From NCBI RefSeq assembly GCF_963677715.1, contig NZ_OY782496.1:1-64000 (forward strand): a stretch of DNA of 64,000 nt, written 5' to 3'. The position numbers were made by a program, and so were the translations under genes. The stretch is from an uncultured Bacteroides sp. GTDB lineage: Bacteria > Bacteroidota > Bacteroidia > Bacteroidales > Bacteroidaceae. Position 1 is the stretch's first letter. Each line of letters opens with the position of its first letter. Under the pieces are notes generated by a model, which searched no databases, was not told where the DNA came from, and saw nothing but the letters and a program-made list of their open reading frames with translations. Below are positions 7,152-17,218 of this stretch, in pieces.

Positions 7152-9554
7152 ATGATGATAAACTTTGATACTCAAAAATGGGTTTCACGCGGAAAAAGCG
7201 TTTTCTTTCTCCTTACCAATAAATGCAAAGCGAGTTGGAATTGGTATAGACAAATATACCACAAAGCTCCATGGTACAAAAAGACATTACTTGTCATCCT
7301 GACTCTCATTCTATCCTTCATGCTTTACCTGGCAATGGTAGACATTAATTTTCTCTGGCTTTTCGGGAAATCGCCGGGACTGTCGAGCATTCACAATCCT
7401 CAACAACCGGCAGCATCGGAAATATATAGTGAAGACGGAAAGCTGATAGGTAAATTCTTCAGAGAGAACCGTACACCGGTTAAGTTTGAAGAAATATCCC
7501 CAAAACTAATCAACGCACTAATCAGCACCGAAGACGAACGTTTTTACCACCATTTCGGCGTGGACTTAGAAGGCGTTTTCTCTGCCATGAAAGATATGGC
7601 TGGTGGACGGGGGGCACGAGGTGCAAGCACCATTACCCAACAATTGGTTAAGAACATGTTTAAAGCACGTTCAGAGTACTCTACCGGCTTATTGGGGTAC
7701 ATACCCGGCGTAAAAATGATCGTAATGAAATCCAAAGAATGGATTTCAGCCGTAAAAATTGAGATGTTTTACACTAAGCAAGAAATATTAACAATGTACT
7801 TTAATACAGTAGATTTCGGTAGCAATGCTTACGGCATCAAGACAGCTTGTAAAACCTATTTCCATACCACTCCCAAAGATATCACTTACGAACAGGCCGC
7901 TACCCTGATAGGGTTACTTAAGGCCACCACCACTTACAATCCGAAGTTGAATCCCAAGAATAGCTTAAAAAGGCGCAATGTGGTATTGGAGAACCTTATG
8001 TCTCACCACATCATATCACATGCCGAATTCGATTCTCTGAGCCACATTCCAATGCAATTGAACTATAATATAGAAGGTAATTATGATGGAAAAGCCCTCT
8101 ACTTTCGCGAGGCTGTAGCTCAGTCGCTCGAGAGTTGGTGCAAAGAAAATGATGTTGATTTATACGCAGACGGCCTGAAAATATACACCACCATTGACAC
8201 CCGCATGCAAAAGTATGCAGAAGAAGCTGTTGACAAAGAAATGCGCATCGTGCAACGGAATTTCAACAATCACTGGGGTCGTGAAAATCCCTGGCAAGAC
8301 CGCAATCATCAGGAAATACCTCACTTTATTGAAGACTTAGCAAAACATACAGCCGCTTACAAACAATTGGAGCTAAAATATCCCGATCAACCGGACTCTC
8401 TCAATTATTACCTGAATAAGCCTCATCGCCTGAAAGTATTCGACTACGACAAGGGAACACGCGATACGACTATCAGCACCATGGATTCCATACGCTATAT
8501 GGAACACTTTATGCATTGCGGATTTGTGGCCATGGAGCCACAAACAGGACATGTAAAAGCATGGGTGGGAGATATCAATTTCGGCTCGTGGAAATACGAC
8601 AAAGTATTATCCAAACGTCAACCAGGCTCAACCTTCAAACTTTTTGTCTACTCCACTGCCATTAACAAAGGAGCATCTCCTTGCGATGAGCGTATAGATC
8701 AGTATCTGGCCTGGGACGTGATAGATAAAGGAGTACCCAAGAAATGGATTCCGCGAAATGCTAACGGCGAATTTACAGGAGACACCTTGTCGCTGAAAGC
8801 CGCTTTTGCCCGTTCCGTTAATTCTATAGCCGTGCAAGTAGCCAAAGAAGTAGGCATACACAACATTGCACTCACGGCACACGCCATGGGCATCAAAACC
8901 CCGTTGGAAGAGACTCCCGCATTAAGTCTCGGAGCCTCTGATGTATCTCTATTGGAGTTAGTTAACTCCTATAGCACAGTTATTAATGATGGAATGGAAC
9001 AAGATCCGGTACTGGTAACGCGTATTGAAGATCGTAACGGACACGTACTCTATAGTAATAAGCCACAGCAAACACAAGCCTTGCCCTATGAGACAGCTTT
9101 CTTAATGACGGAAATGTTAAAAGGCGGACTAACGGAGCCGCTTGGCACTTCGCAGGCTCTGTGGGCTTTTGACCTATTCCACTATAACACTGAATTCGGA
9201 GGCAAAACAGGGACTTCTTCCAATCACTCCGATGCATGGTTCGTAGGAGTTACCCCAAAATTGGTAGGTGGTGCTTGGGTAGGCGGCGAACATCGTAGCA
9301 TTCACTTCCGCTCAGGAGAACTGGGGCAAGGGAGTCGCACGGCATTACCGGTATTCGGGTATTTCATGGAGAAAGTACTTAAAGATAAAAACATGGCTAA
9401 ATATCGGGTAAAATTCCCTAAGCCTAAACAGCCCATCGCTAAATCATACCAATGCCAGACGATCTATCACAAAGCAGACAGTGACTCTATTGACGTCAGT
9501 CTGCCGGACAGTCTGCACAACAACACAGAAGAGGTAAACATCATTGAGGAATAA
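7152..9554 (+). CDS. Penicillin-binding protein 1A, bifunctional transglycosylase/transpeptidase
   Basis: This class A PBP polymerises lipid II and cross-links peptidoglycan at the inner membrane. A single membrane helix at about residues 43-62 anchors it. The GT51 domain has STEDERFYHHFGVD with catalytic Glu127 and the GASTITQQLVKN motif. The transpeptidase has the active serine in PGSTFK (Ser493, Lys496), SVN at 555-557 and KTGT starting at Lys685. All catalytic motifs are intact and the 800-residue length is normal. Two Met codons start the frame, at 7152 and 7155. The gene is monocistronic, with its own promoter and no close neighbour on the strand. Confidence 0.95.
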   Translation: MMINFDTQKWVSRGKSVFFLLTNKCKASWNWYRQIYHKAPWYKKTLLVILTLILSFMLYLAMVDINFLWLFGKSPGLSSIHNPQQPAASEIYSEDGKLIGKFFRENRTPVKFEEISPKLINALISTEDERFYHHFGVDLEGVFSAMKDMAGGRGARGASTITQQLVKNMFKARSEYSTGLLGYIPGVKMIVMKSKEWISAVKIEMFYTKQEILTMYFNTVDFGSNAYGIKTACKTYFHTTPKDITYEQAATLIGLLKATTTYNPKLNPKNSLKRRNVVLENLMSHHIISHAEFDSLSHIPMQLNYNIEGNYDGKALYFREAVAQSLESWCKENDVDLYADGLKIYTTIDTRMQKYAEEAVDKEMRIVQRNFNNHWGRENPWQDRNHQEIPHFIEDLAKHTAAYKQLELKYPDQPDSLNYYLNKPHRLKVFDYDKGTRDTTISTMDSIRYMEHFMHCGFVAMEPQTGHVKAWVGDINFGSWKYDKVLSKRQPGSTFKLFVYSTAINKGASPCDERIDQYLAWDVIDKGVPKKWIPRNANGEFTGDTLSLKAAFARSVNSIAVQVAKEVGIHNIALTAHAMGIKTPLEETPALSLGASDVSLLELVNSYSTVINDGMEQDPVLVTRIEDRNGHVLYSNKPQQTQALPYETAFLMTEMLKGGLTEPLGTSQALWAFDLFHYNTEFGGKTGTSSNHSDAWFVGVTPKLVGGAWVGGEHRSIHFRSGELGQGSRTALPVFGYFMEKVLKDKNMAKYRVKFPKPKQPIAKSYQCQTIYHKADSDSIDVSLPDSLHNNTEEVNIIEE

Positions 9555-9691
9555 GAAACTTAAATTCAATAAATCAAATCATCATTTATAGCTATTTTAA
9601 CTCGTATAATACCTAAACAAGGCTATTTACCGTAAAAGATATATGCACTTACTTTGCCTAAATTTTTATAAGATAAACTAATAGGTATTAT

Positions 9692-12061
9692 ATGAAAAAA
9701 TGTAGCTTAAGCATCTTACTGATGCTTTGTACTTTTATGGCCGTTTATGCGGGAAGTATTAAAGGAATTGTAATTAACAGCACCGGCGAAAAGTTGGAAT
9801 TTGCCACAATATTGCTTAAAGGCACAAATGCAGGCAGCACAACGGACAGTCAGGGGCAATTTTATATAAAAAGAGTAGCACAAGGACGACATACGCTTAT
9901 TATTTCATCCGTAAGTTACAAAACAAAAGAAGTGCCTGTTGCCATATCATCAGAGAATGAGATTGTCTCTCTTGGCAACATTGTGCTGGAATCTAACACA
10001 GAAGAACTCAATGAAGTGGTGGTGGTAGGAAATGCCAATGCATATACCACACGAGAGCCATCAAGCTCCATCCGTCTTAACCAACCTCTGCTAAAAATAC
10101 CGCAAAACGTGCAAGTCGTTAGTTCGGAAATTATGAGCGACCAGCAAATAGTAAGCATGAGCGACGGCATTACCCGAAATGTGAGTGGCGTTACCAGGCT
10201 GGAGCACTGGGGAGATTCTTATGCTCTTATTAACATGCGCGGATCAAGAGCGTCGGCTTTTCGCGAAGGAATGAATGTTACCTCCTCATGGGGGCCACTG
10301 ACCGAAGACATGAGTTTCGTTGACCGCATAGAGTTCATCAAAGGGCCCGCAGGTTTTATGATGTCGAACGGAGAACCAAGCGGCATTTATAATGTAGTCA
10401 CCAAAAAGCCCACAGGACAAACCAAAGGACAGGCATCGCTCACCTTTGGCAGTTATGACTTTTATCGCACCACTCTCGATTTAGACGGGAAACTGGACAA
10501 GAGCGGCAAACTTCTTTATCGCTTCAACGCCATGGCACAAAGCACCAATTCTCAACGCGCCTATGAGTCGGCCAAGAGATACAGCATCGCTCCCGTTATC
10601 AGCTATCAGTTAGATGATAACACAAAACTTACGGCCGAATATGATTACCAATACATGGAATCGTCCAATATCGGATCTTACTATAGCTTCTCACCCGACG
10701 GATATGCCACACTTCCTCAAAATTACTCCCTTCTGGAACCAGGCCTACCCTCTAGCGTAGTTAATGATCATAGCTTAATACTAAATTTGCAACACAACTT
10801 TAACAAAGACTGGAAACTAACGGCACAAGGTGCTTACTTTAATTACAATAGAGAAGGAAGCTCCATGTGGCCCTCTTCCTTAGCGGCAAACGGCGACTTA
10901 GTTAGAAGTGTAAGCATCGCAGATGTCATCAATGAAATGAAGTTCGGCCAGATATATATAAACGGTAAAGCACAAACAGGCTTCGTTTCGCACAACATAC
11001 TGGCAGGTTTCGATACCGGAGACAAACATGCCTGGTACGATTGGAGCCAAAGCTTTGACTTAGATTCCATAGGAACATATAATATTTTCGACAAAGACTA
11101 TTCGGCAGGCTATCCATACTACGGTTATCCTAAATTCGACCGCTCAAAGAGTTTAAAAGAGCGAGCCAACACCACTCAAGTAACCCAGTCTTATAGCGGC
11201 TTGTATTTTCAGGATGAACTGGGATTATTAAACGATCGGCTGCGTCTTACACTAGCCGGAAGATATACTTATGTAAAAGACAGTTCATACGGCACCACCA
11301 ATACAGAAGAAAAACATTTCTCACCGCGAGTAGGACTTAGCTACTCCATAGACAAAAACACCTCGGGTTATGCCCTCTATGACCAAACTTTTTCTCCACA
11401 AATGGGAATGCTTAGAAATGGCGATAAAGTAAATCCGATTACCGGCAATAACTGGGAACTTGGTTTGAAACGAAACTGGTTTAATAATCGGTGGACAACC
11501 ACCGTAGCCGTATATCAAATTCTGAAGAATAACGAAACAGCCAGTGATCCGAACAATACCCCACAGGAATCTTACCTGATACAAGTGGGACAATCTAAGG
11601 CTAAAGGTGTAGAAGTCGATATTCTGGGCGAGATACTGCCCAACCTGAGTATGGTGGCCAACTATGCATATACCGATTACCGGGTAACAAAATCGGTAGA
11701 TCCAAGCCAACCCGTAGGTACACGTCTGCCGGGATATGCTAAACACGATTTCAACATCTGGCTTAAATACAGCTTCACACAAGGATGTTTAGACGGATTC
11801 AACTTATCTGCCGGACAGTCCACTCAACTCGACCGCAGCACATGGAGCTGGGGAAGCTCTTTGGACAATATCGCCTCATTACCCGATTATTTTCGTTTCG
11901 ATGCCGCGCTGGGATGGAAAAGAAATGATTTAAGCCTTGCGCTGAACATTTATAATGTGTTTGATCGTTACTTATACAGTGGTTCCTCTTACCAAACATA
12001 TTATTACTGGCAATCAGAACCGCCACGTAATTTCAGATTAAGCGTTACCTATAACTTCTGA
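9692..12061 (+). CDS. TonB-dependent siderophore receptor
   Basis: This is an outer-membrane beta barrel of 789 residues with a signal peptide (cleavage near VYA-GSI). A carboxypeptidase-regulatory-like domain comes first (GIVINSTGEKLEFATILLKG region), followed by a TonB-box-like NEVVVVGN. The plug contains LINMRGSRASAFREGMN and DRIEFIKGPAGFMM. The barrel ends in the aromatic C-terminus VTYNF. The plug is of the siderophore-receptor type (ferrichrome/ferric-coprogen like) rather than SusC type. The next gene, a PepSY membrane protein 12 bases downstream, fits reductive release of imported iron, as in siderophore uptake operons. The actual siderophore cannot be read from sequence. Confidence 0.9.
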   Translation: MKKCSLSILLMLCTFMAVYAGSIKGIVINSTGEKLEFATILLKGTNAGSTTDSQGQFYIKRVAQGRHTLIISSVSYKTKEVPVAISSENEIVSLGNIVLESNTEELNEVVVVGNANAYTTREPSSSIRLNQPLLKIPQNVQVVSSEIMSDQQIVSMSDGITRNVSGVTRLEHWGDSYALINMRGSRASAFREGMNVTSSWGPLTEDMSFVDRIEFIKGPAGFMMSNGEPSGIYNVVTKKPTGQTKGQASLTFGSYDFYRTTLDLDGKLDKSGKLLYRFNAMAQSTNSQRAYESAKRYSIAPVISYQLDDNTKLTAEYDYQYMESSNIGSYYSFSPDGYATLPQNYSLLEPGLPSSVVNDHSLILNLQHNFNKDWKLTAQGAYFNYNREGSSMWPSSLAANGDLVRSVSIADVINEMKFGQIYINGKAQTGFVSHNILAGFDTGDKHAWYDWSQSFDLDSIGTYNIFDKDYSAGYPYYGYPKFDRSKSLKERANTTQVTQSYSGLYFQDELGLLNDRLRLTLAGRYTYVKDSSYGTTNTEEKHFSPRVGLSYSIDKNTSGYALYDQTFSPQMGMLRNGDKVNPITGNNWELGLKRNWFNNRWTTTVAVYQILKNNETASDPNNTPQESYLIQVGQSKAKGVEVDILGEILPNLSMVANYAYTDYRVTKSVDPSQPVGTRLPGYAKHDFNIWLKYSFTQGCLDGFNLSAGQSTQLDRSTWSWGSSLDNIASLPDYFRFDAALGWKRNDLSLALNIYNVFDRYLYSGSSYQTYYYWQSEPPRNFRLSVTYNF

Positions 12062-12073
12062 TCATAACAGTAT

Positions 12074-13252
12074 ATGAAGAAACTATCCGTACGCACACTT
12101 TTTCGCAAGTTACATCTCTGGCTCGGACTGCCATCGGGCATTGTAGTCTTTATTGTAGCTATAACAGGTTGTATCTACGCTTTTCAGAATGAAATCAAAG
12201 AATTGTTCCGCCCAACACTGGTTATAGAAGCCAGCGGACAAACATTTCTATCGCCTGAAGAGTTAAAAGAGAAGGTGAGTCCATACGTATTCAGTAACCC
12301 GGCAGATAGCAGCAATGCTATCTACGGGGTTACATACGCTACTTACCATTACGCCGCCGCAATAGCCTGTAATTTGGGTAAAGACGGATATACACTTCTA
12401 TATGTAAATCCTTATAACGGAGGAATCATTTATACGGAAAAGCTCAAAGATGATTTTTTCCGTATAATTCTGGATGGACATCGAAGCCTCTGGCTTCCTT
12501 ATGCTATAGGGAGACCAATCGTCGGATGGAGCGTCATACTATTTGTACTTGTTCTCTTATCGGGATTGGTACTATGGATTCCGCATAGAAAAACGAAAAA
12601 GACCTTCAAAGCCGGATTAAAGATCAAGTGGAAAGCTCCTTTCTCTCGCTTGAATTACGATTTGCATAACGTCTTAGGATTTTATACAGCCCTCTTTGCA
12701 TTAATCATTGCCTTAACAGGACTCACCTGGAGCTTCAACTGGTTTTCCAAAACCTACTATGGTCTCGTCACTGCCGGCAAACGTTTTGAACAATGGGAAA
12801 TACCGGTATCAAATTCGGCAAAAGTGTTTAAACAGACAGATCCTTCTACCCTGCTATGGGAAAAGATGAACAAGGAATATCCCATTGGCAGGCAGGGAAC
12901 TTTTCGGTTCGACTATCCTCAAAAGCCCACGGATGTTTTTACCGTATGCTTCAATCCGGCCAACGACGGCACTTATTATCAAAGTGAATACCGCTTTTTC
13001 GACAGAAACACACTACAGGAAGTAAAAGGCGGAGGCACGTATGGCATTAAACAATCAGAAGCATCACGAGGAGATAAATTATACCGAATGACTTACGACA
13101 TACATGTTGGAGCCATATTAGGATTACCGGGGCGAATACTTGTATTTATAACTAGTCTGATCATTGCTTCCCTACCGGTAACCGGATGTATTATCTGGTG
13201 GAGGAAAAAAAGGAAAAAGAAAGTAATCGGCAATAGCCATACCACCATTTGA
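12074..13252 (+). CDS. PepSY-associated transmembrane protein (iron-uptake associated)
   Basis: The protein has 392 residues. It opens with the family motif RKLHLWLGLPSGIVVFIVAITGCIYAFQ (the HLWLGL stretch and first helix). A PepSY periplasmic region follows, and later helices lie at about 150-170, 205-225 and 355-375. DGHRSLWL and DLHNVLGFYT carry the conserved histidines of this family. Members such as PiuB and FoxB sit beside siderophore receptors and have been proposed or shown to reduce ferric siderophores in the inner membrane. The start lies 12 bases after the receptor stop, so an operon is nearly certain. Confidence 0.85.
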   Translation: MKKLSVRTLFRKLHLWLGLPSGIVVFIVAITGCIYAFQNEIKELFRPTLVIEASGQTFLSPEELKEKVSPYVFSNPADSSNAIYGVTYATYHYAAAIACNLGKDGYTLLYVNPYNGGIIYTEKLKDDFFRIILDGHRSLWLPYAIGRPIVGWSVILFVLVLLSGLVLWIPHRKTKKTFKAGLKIKWKAPFSRLNYDLHNVLGFYTALFALIIALTGLTWSFNWFSKTYYGLVTAGKRFEQWEIPVSNSAKVFKQTDPSTLLWEKMNKEYPIGRQGTFRFDYPQKPTDVFTVCFNPANDGTYYQSEYRFFDRNTLQEVKGGGTYGIKQSEASRGDKLYRMTYDIHVGAILGLPGRILVFITSLIIASLPVTGCIIWWRKKRKKKVIGNSHTTI

Positions 13253-13274
13253 TATACTATTTGTAACAGAACAA

Positions 13275-13316
13275 ACAACCCCTCTCCTCCGGATACAATC
13301 GGAGAAGAGGGGTTGT
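13275..13316. terminator. Bidirectional intrinsic terminator
   Basis: The arms ACAACCCCTCTCCTCCG and CGGAGAAGAGGGGTTGT pair almost perfectly around an eight-base loop. The hairpin sits between two convergent genes, the PepSY protein and the alpha-amylase. There is no long T-run on either side, so termination may be partly structure driven. Confidence 0.7.
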
Positions 13317-13342
13317 GTATGAAAAGACAAAACTATTGTCCT

Positions 13343-15667
13343 TTAATTTGCAGTCTGGAAATCCAGGTACATACGAAACTCATGAGCAGGGACAGTAACC
13401 GGTTGAGTAGTCGATGTTACTTCCAGCGTTCCACCACTTACATAGTTATACCAAGTGCCGGTATGAGGAAAAGTAACCGTATAATTACCGGATGTATCCG
13501 TGAAATTACCTGCCACAACCGCATCCTTTCCGATAATCTGCAACGTAATGAATCGTCCATTTAGCCAATTGGTATCTCCCTGTACCTGCCAACTGAATGT
13601 AGCCGACGTATCGAACAATTCGGGATACGCATCACGCAGAGCCATCAGCTTAGCATACGTATCATACAATGCCTTTCGGTTAGTATCATCGTAATACCCC
13701 CACTCTATCGGTTTCTTCCCGGTACGACCGTTCTCATCTATCGAATGATCGTAACCCAATTCGCCGAATTGCCAAATCATTTTTGGTCCGGGCACAGTCA
13801 GGAAGAAAGCAGTGTTTACTTCCAGTTGCTTCATCCGATCGGCCAGATTTGTTTTAAACGTATAGTTGCCATACGCCACTTGCTTGTAACTCATCCGTTC
13901 TTCGTCGTGGCTCTCCATGTAGCCTACCAACGAACCGGCAGGCATCGAAGTACCATAATAAAGTCCGGAGAAATCACTACTATCTACCCAACCCATTGCC
14001 GACTGACAATAAGCATTATTCATATTCCTCCACAAAAACATACCGTCAGTGGCCAACTCCGCCTCTTCACTTGTTGCACAAAAGTGCTCCAAAATTACCA
14101 TTGCATCGGGATTGGTTTCTTTGACCACACTATTATAATCTTTCAGAATAGCGATACGGGTAGCATCATAATTAGAAGCTGTGCCCTCCGTACTGGCTTT
14201 TTGAGTAAATCCCTTCGTTAGGTCGAAACGAAAACCGTCTATTTTATATTCAGTCAACAAGAACTTCAGATTCCGCTTCACAAAAGCCCGTACCAGAGGA
14301 GATTCATGATTAAAATCATTAAATACACTGTACGGATGCGGCGCATCCACATTAAACCATGGATTATTAGCGGCAGGTTTGCCCGTTGCGCTATTCCAAT
14401 AAAGCTTAGCAAACGGCTGGTTTCCACTCGCCTGATTATAAACCACATCGAATATAACCGCAAGACCCAGTTCATGACATTTATCAATAAACTCCTTGTA
14501 CATGGTATCCGTGCCGTAAGCTTTGTCTAGTGCAAAATAGAAACAAGGATTATAGCCCCAACTATCATTCCCGTCGAACTCCTGCACAGGCATTAGTTCA
14601 ATGGCATTCACTCCCATTGATTTGATATAATTCAATTTAGCCATTGCTCCGTTTATGTCTCCGGAAGAAGTAAAATCGCGCAACAGCATTTCATAAATAA
14701 CCAAATTCGTTTTATCCTGAATCTTAAAGTTTGTATGCTGCCAGCTATAAGCATCCGGCTGAATCTGAAAGACAGAAGCTATTCCGACCGCTTTGCCCGT
14801 AGGATACGTTTTATTATCAGGATACGTAGAAGAAGCGATAGATGAATCATTGTCCGGATCGAGCACCTTCCTGCTATAGGCATCGGCCAGACGCATTGCT
14901 CCATCGGCAGCAGTACCCACATAATACTGGAAAGCATATTCCTTAGTAGCCGTCAACCCCGATATGGTTATCCACCAACAACCTGCCGCATCATCCCGAT
15001 ACATTTGGGATTTTTCATCATTCGTCAGCGTCCAGTCGTTAAAGTCGCCCACCACATACGCATAGTCCTTGTGATTACCACTCTTATCCTTGTCATAAAG
15101 CACCAGAGTAACAGTAGAACTGTTTACCACATTAATACCTTCTTCCACTCCGGAGGGGAGCGTAGCATTTTTTATTGCCGCAGGAACAAAAGCCGCATAC
15201 TTAGAATCCGTAACAGTAACAAAAGAATCATCCGTCAGTCCCTTTAGGGTTCCGTCGGAACTACGAATAACAATTCCAAGTTTCTGAATGGATGTTTCGC
15301 CCGAGCCAAACCAGCTTCGGATGGAAGGAGAGAGCGTAATGCTCCATACATTGCTATCCCCTTTCGTCATTTTGCATTTGGGCAAATTCTCACTCCACTC
15401 TGCAGGAACATACATCCAATTGCCATCTACAATTACCCCCGCATGAATATAAACATCGCCCGTATAATTGTACAAAGCAGAAGAACCGGTTGCTTTAAAA
15501 GTAATAGTCAGCTCTTTGTCAGCATCCGGTGTTTCAAGAGAATAGTTCAACCCATCTTTAAGCACCACAGGGGGTGTAACAGGAGTATCAATCGGATTAT
15601 CTCCACTACAATTCGTAAAAAGGACTATCGTAATGAGAGAAAACAGGTAAAAGCTTATCTTTTTCAT
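13343..15667 (-). CDS. GH13 alpha-amylase, surface lipoprotein
   Basis: This is an alpha-glucan hydrolase of 774 residues. A lipobox with Cys20 (FTNC) predicts a lipid anchor at the surface, like SusG. An N-terminal E-set/starch-binding-like region spans about 40-165, and a CBM48-like module contains YVVGDFNDW near 203. The catalytic barrel starts at about 315. Nucleophile Asp482 lies in GFRFDLTKG, acid/base Glu527 in MVILEHF, and the third acid Asp588 in ESHDEER. Region I reads DVVYNQ where most GH13 enzymes have NH, an unusual substitution. It is the last gene of the susCDEF operon but is separated from it by a terminator-like hairpin. Pullulanase or neopullulanase side activity is possible. 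Confidence 0.9.
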   Translation of the reverse strand: MKKISFYLFSLITIVLFTNCSGDNPIDTPVTPPVVLKDGLNYSLETPDADKELTITFKATGSSALYNYTGDVYIHAGVIVDGNWMYVPAEWSENLPKCKMTKGDSNVWSITLSPSIRSWFGSGETSIQKLGIVIRSSDGTLKGLTDDSFVTVTDSKYAAFVPAAIKNATLPSGVEEGINVVNSSTVTLVLYDKDKSGNHKDYAYVVGDFNDWTLTNDEKSQMYRDDAAGCWWITISGLTATKEYAFQYYVGTAADGAMRLADAYSRKVLDPDNDSSIASSTYPDNKTYPTGKAVGIASVFQIQPDAYSWQHTNFKIQDKTNLVIYEMLLRDFTSSGDINGAMAKLNYIKSMGVNAIELMPVQEFDGNDSWGYNPCFYFALDKAYGTDTMYKEFIDKCHELGLAVIFDVVYNQASGNQPFAKLYWNSATGKPAANNPWFNVDAPHPYSVFNDFNHESPLVRAFVKRNLKFLLTEYKIDGFRFDLTKGFTQKASTEGTASNYDATRIAILKDYNSVVKETNPDAMVILEHFCATSEEAELATDGMFLWRNMNNAYCQSAMGWVDSSDFSGLYYGTSMPAGSLVGYMESHDEERMSYKQVAYGNYTFKTNLADRMKQLEVNTAFFLTVPGPKMIWQFGELGYDHSIDENGRTGKKPIEWGYYDDTNRKALYDTYAKLMALRDAYPELFDTSATFSWQVQGDTNWLNGRFITLQIIGKDAVVAGNFTDTSGNYTVTFPHTGTWYNYVSGGTLEVTSTTQPVTVPAHEFRMYLDFQTAN

Positions 15668-15683
15668 CTTTTAGAGTAAAAAA

Positions 15684-15721
15684 GCAGGGCCGCAAATGAA
15701 ATATCTCAGTTGGGGCCCTGC
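15684..15721 (-). terminator. Intrinsic terminator inside the sus-like operon
   Basis: Read on the minus strand, GCAGGGCC...GGCCCTGC (12 pairs with one mismatch, 14-base loop) is followed by six T residues. It lies in the 105-base gap between the SusF-like gene and the alpha-amylase, on the transcribed strand. It should stop a fraction of transcripts and set a lower level of the amylase mRNA than of the binding proteins. Confidence 0.7.
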
Positions 15722-15772
15722 ATAGTTATATCAATTAAAATCTATTATTAGTCCTCACCATTACCATTCATT

Positions 15773-17188
15773 CTAAACAGGCTGTTTTACTACAGTACAA
15801 CTATAAACAGCCGGACTTCCTAACTTCAACGTAATGATATAAGTACCATCTTCGGCAGCAGTCATGTTATCTCCACCATAAGTAAGGTTATTGGCATCAC
15901 CGCCCAAATTTATGTCCCATCCATCATTAGCACGGAATTTGAATGATTTGCCTCCGATCAAAGTAGTGGTGACTGTCCATTCTCCGGTGGCAACATTTAG
16001 TGTCATCGGAGTAGAAGCATCCCATCCGCCTTCCGTTGCATCTCCAATGACTCCCCATACTGTTTTTGTTGCCGTATAGGTAAGCGGAGTAGAAGACAAA
16101 TCGGCAGTTAAACGGTAAAATCCGGCTTCACTGACTTTCATGTTTCCTGCAGTGGCATCAGTAGTAAGTGTTCCGTCGCCACCATTGCCATAGCTTATCG
16201 CATCCCAGTTGGGTTGAGAAGTAAATTTATACTCTTGATCGGCAGCAGTAAAGTTAACATACCCGTCATATTTCAAATCATAGTTCTGACAATAAATGGT
16301 AGGAGCCGTAGCAGGGTCCCATCCCTGTGCACCCGGCACATAAAGTTGAAGGGCCATATCACCAATATACTCTATTGTATAAGTGTACTCTAACATGTTC
16401 AGCGTAAACTTCACATAACCGGCTTCAGTATCAATTTTTCCTGCTTTTGGATCAGTAGTAGTCAGTGTCCCTGACAATGAAGTATCACCATCAACAACCG
16501 TTCCCAATGCCCCACTTGCCCATATATCGCCACCATCGACATTAGACTGTGGAATAATCTTCCAATAGCAACCGGCCGGAACTTTCACTACCGCAGTGAA
16601 ATACGGATCATCATACACATCTTTATCGCTATGAGTGAATTTAACAAGCTGTGCCGCATCCCAGCCGTTCATATCGCCAACCAGGTAATAAGCAGTTTCT
16701 ATTACAGGCGCAATAGGAGCCACTTTAAGATCCATGACATTCGAGGCTATGTACAATGCCTGTCCATCAACATCGGTCACATAAGCCACAGCCCGTGCCT
16801 TCAAATCACGCAATTCGGGACGACGACCATACAAGGTGATAACAGCCTGACTCAATGCCTCTCTGGCAACGCCATTTGATGCATTCAACGTTATTTCTTG
16901 CTTATCGGTAAACTTATCTGTTTCTGATAATTGTATAGCGTATCTTGCTGTAGCTCCATCCACATAGTTCGGAGTCGAAGTGAATGTTGCCAGAGCAATG
17001 GTATCGTCAGTTACTTCATTCAAGTTAATAGATGCATTAGTCGGAGCCACAACAAAGTTTGCATCTTGTGTAGGCCCTTCTTCATAACTTTGAGGTGCAA
17101 CTACATCTTTATTAAAATCCTCGTCACAAGCAGACAGAATGCCTGCTGTTACGAAAAGCATTAAAATATATAATGATAAATTTTTCAT
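15773..17188 (-). CDS. SusF-like outer-membrane starch-binding lipoprotein
   Basis: The protein has 471 residues. A lipobox with SAC at about 19-21 anchors it to the outer membrane. The first 160 or so residues are the SusE/SusF N-terminal immunoglobulin-like domain. Three carbohydrate-binding modules follow, each opening with a variant of GDxxGWD: YYLVGDMNGWD near 167, LYVPGAQGWDP near 285 and WGVIGDATEGGWD near 385. Three modules is the SusF arrangement (SusE has two). These proteins hold starch or maltooligosaccharides at the surface and are not enzymes. It is fourth in the operon, 30 bases after susE. Confidence 0.8.
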   Translation of the reverse strand: MKNLSLYILMLFVTAGILSACDEDFNKDVVAPQSYEEGPTQDANFVVAPTNASINLNEVTDDTIALATFTSTPNYVDGATARYAIQLSETDKFTDKQEITLNASNGVAREALSQAVITLYGRRPELRDLKARAVAYVTDVDGQALYIASNVMDLKVAPIAPVIETAYYLVGDMNGWDAAQLVKFTHSDKDVYDDPYFTAVVKVPAGCYWKIIPQSNVDGGDIWASGALGTVVDGDTSLSGTLTTTDPKAGKIDTEAGYVKFTLNMLEYTYTIEYIGDMALQLYVPGAQGWDPATAPTIYCQNYDLKYDGYVNFTAADQEYKFTSQPNWDAISYGNGGDGTLTTDATAGNMKVSEAGFYRLTADLSSTPLTYTATKTVWGVIGDATEGGWDASTPMTLNVATGEWTVTTTLIGGKSFKFRANDGWDINLGGDANNLTYGGDNMTAAEDGTYIITLKLGSPAVYSCTVVKQPV

Positions 17189-17218
17189 TTCAATATTGTT
17201 TTAAAGGTATCTATTTTT

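Noticed and set aside
11321..11782. Antisense frame of 153 codons in the siderophore receptor gene
   Set aside because: Shadow of the barrel-coding strand, with no start signals or family match.
13745..14221. Antisense frame of 158 codons in the alpha-amylase gene
   Set aside because: The opposite strand encodes the GH13 catalytic barrel with all motifs; the antisense product shows no family features.
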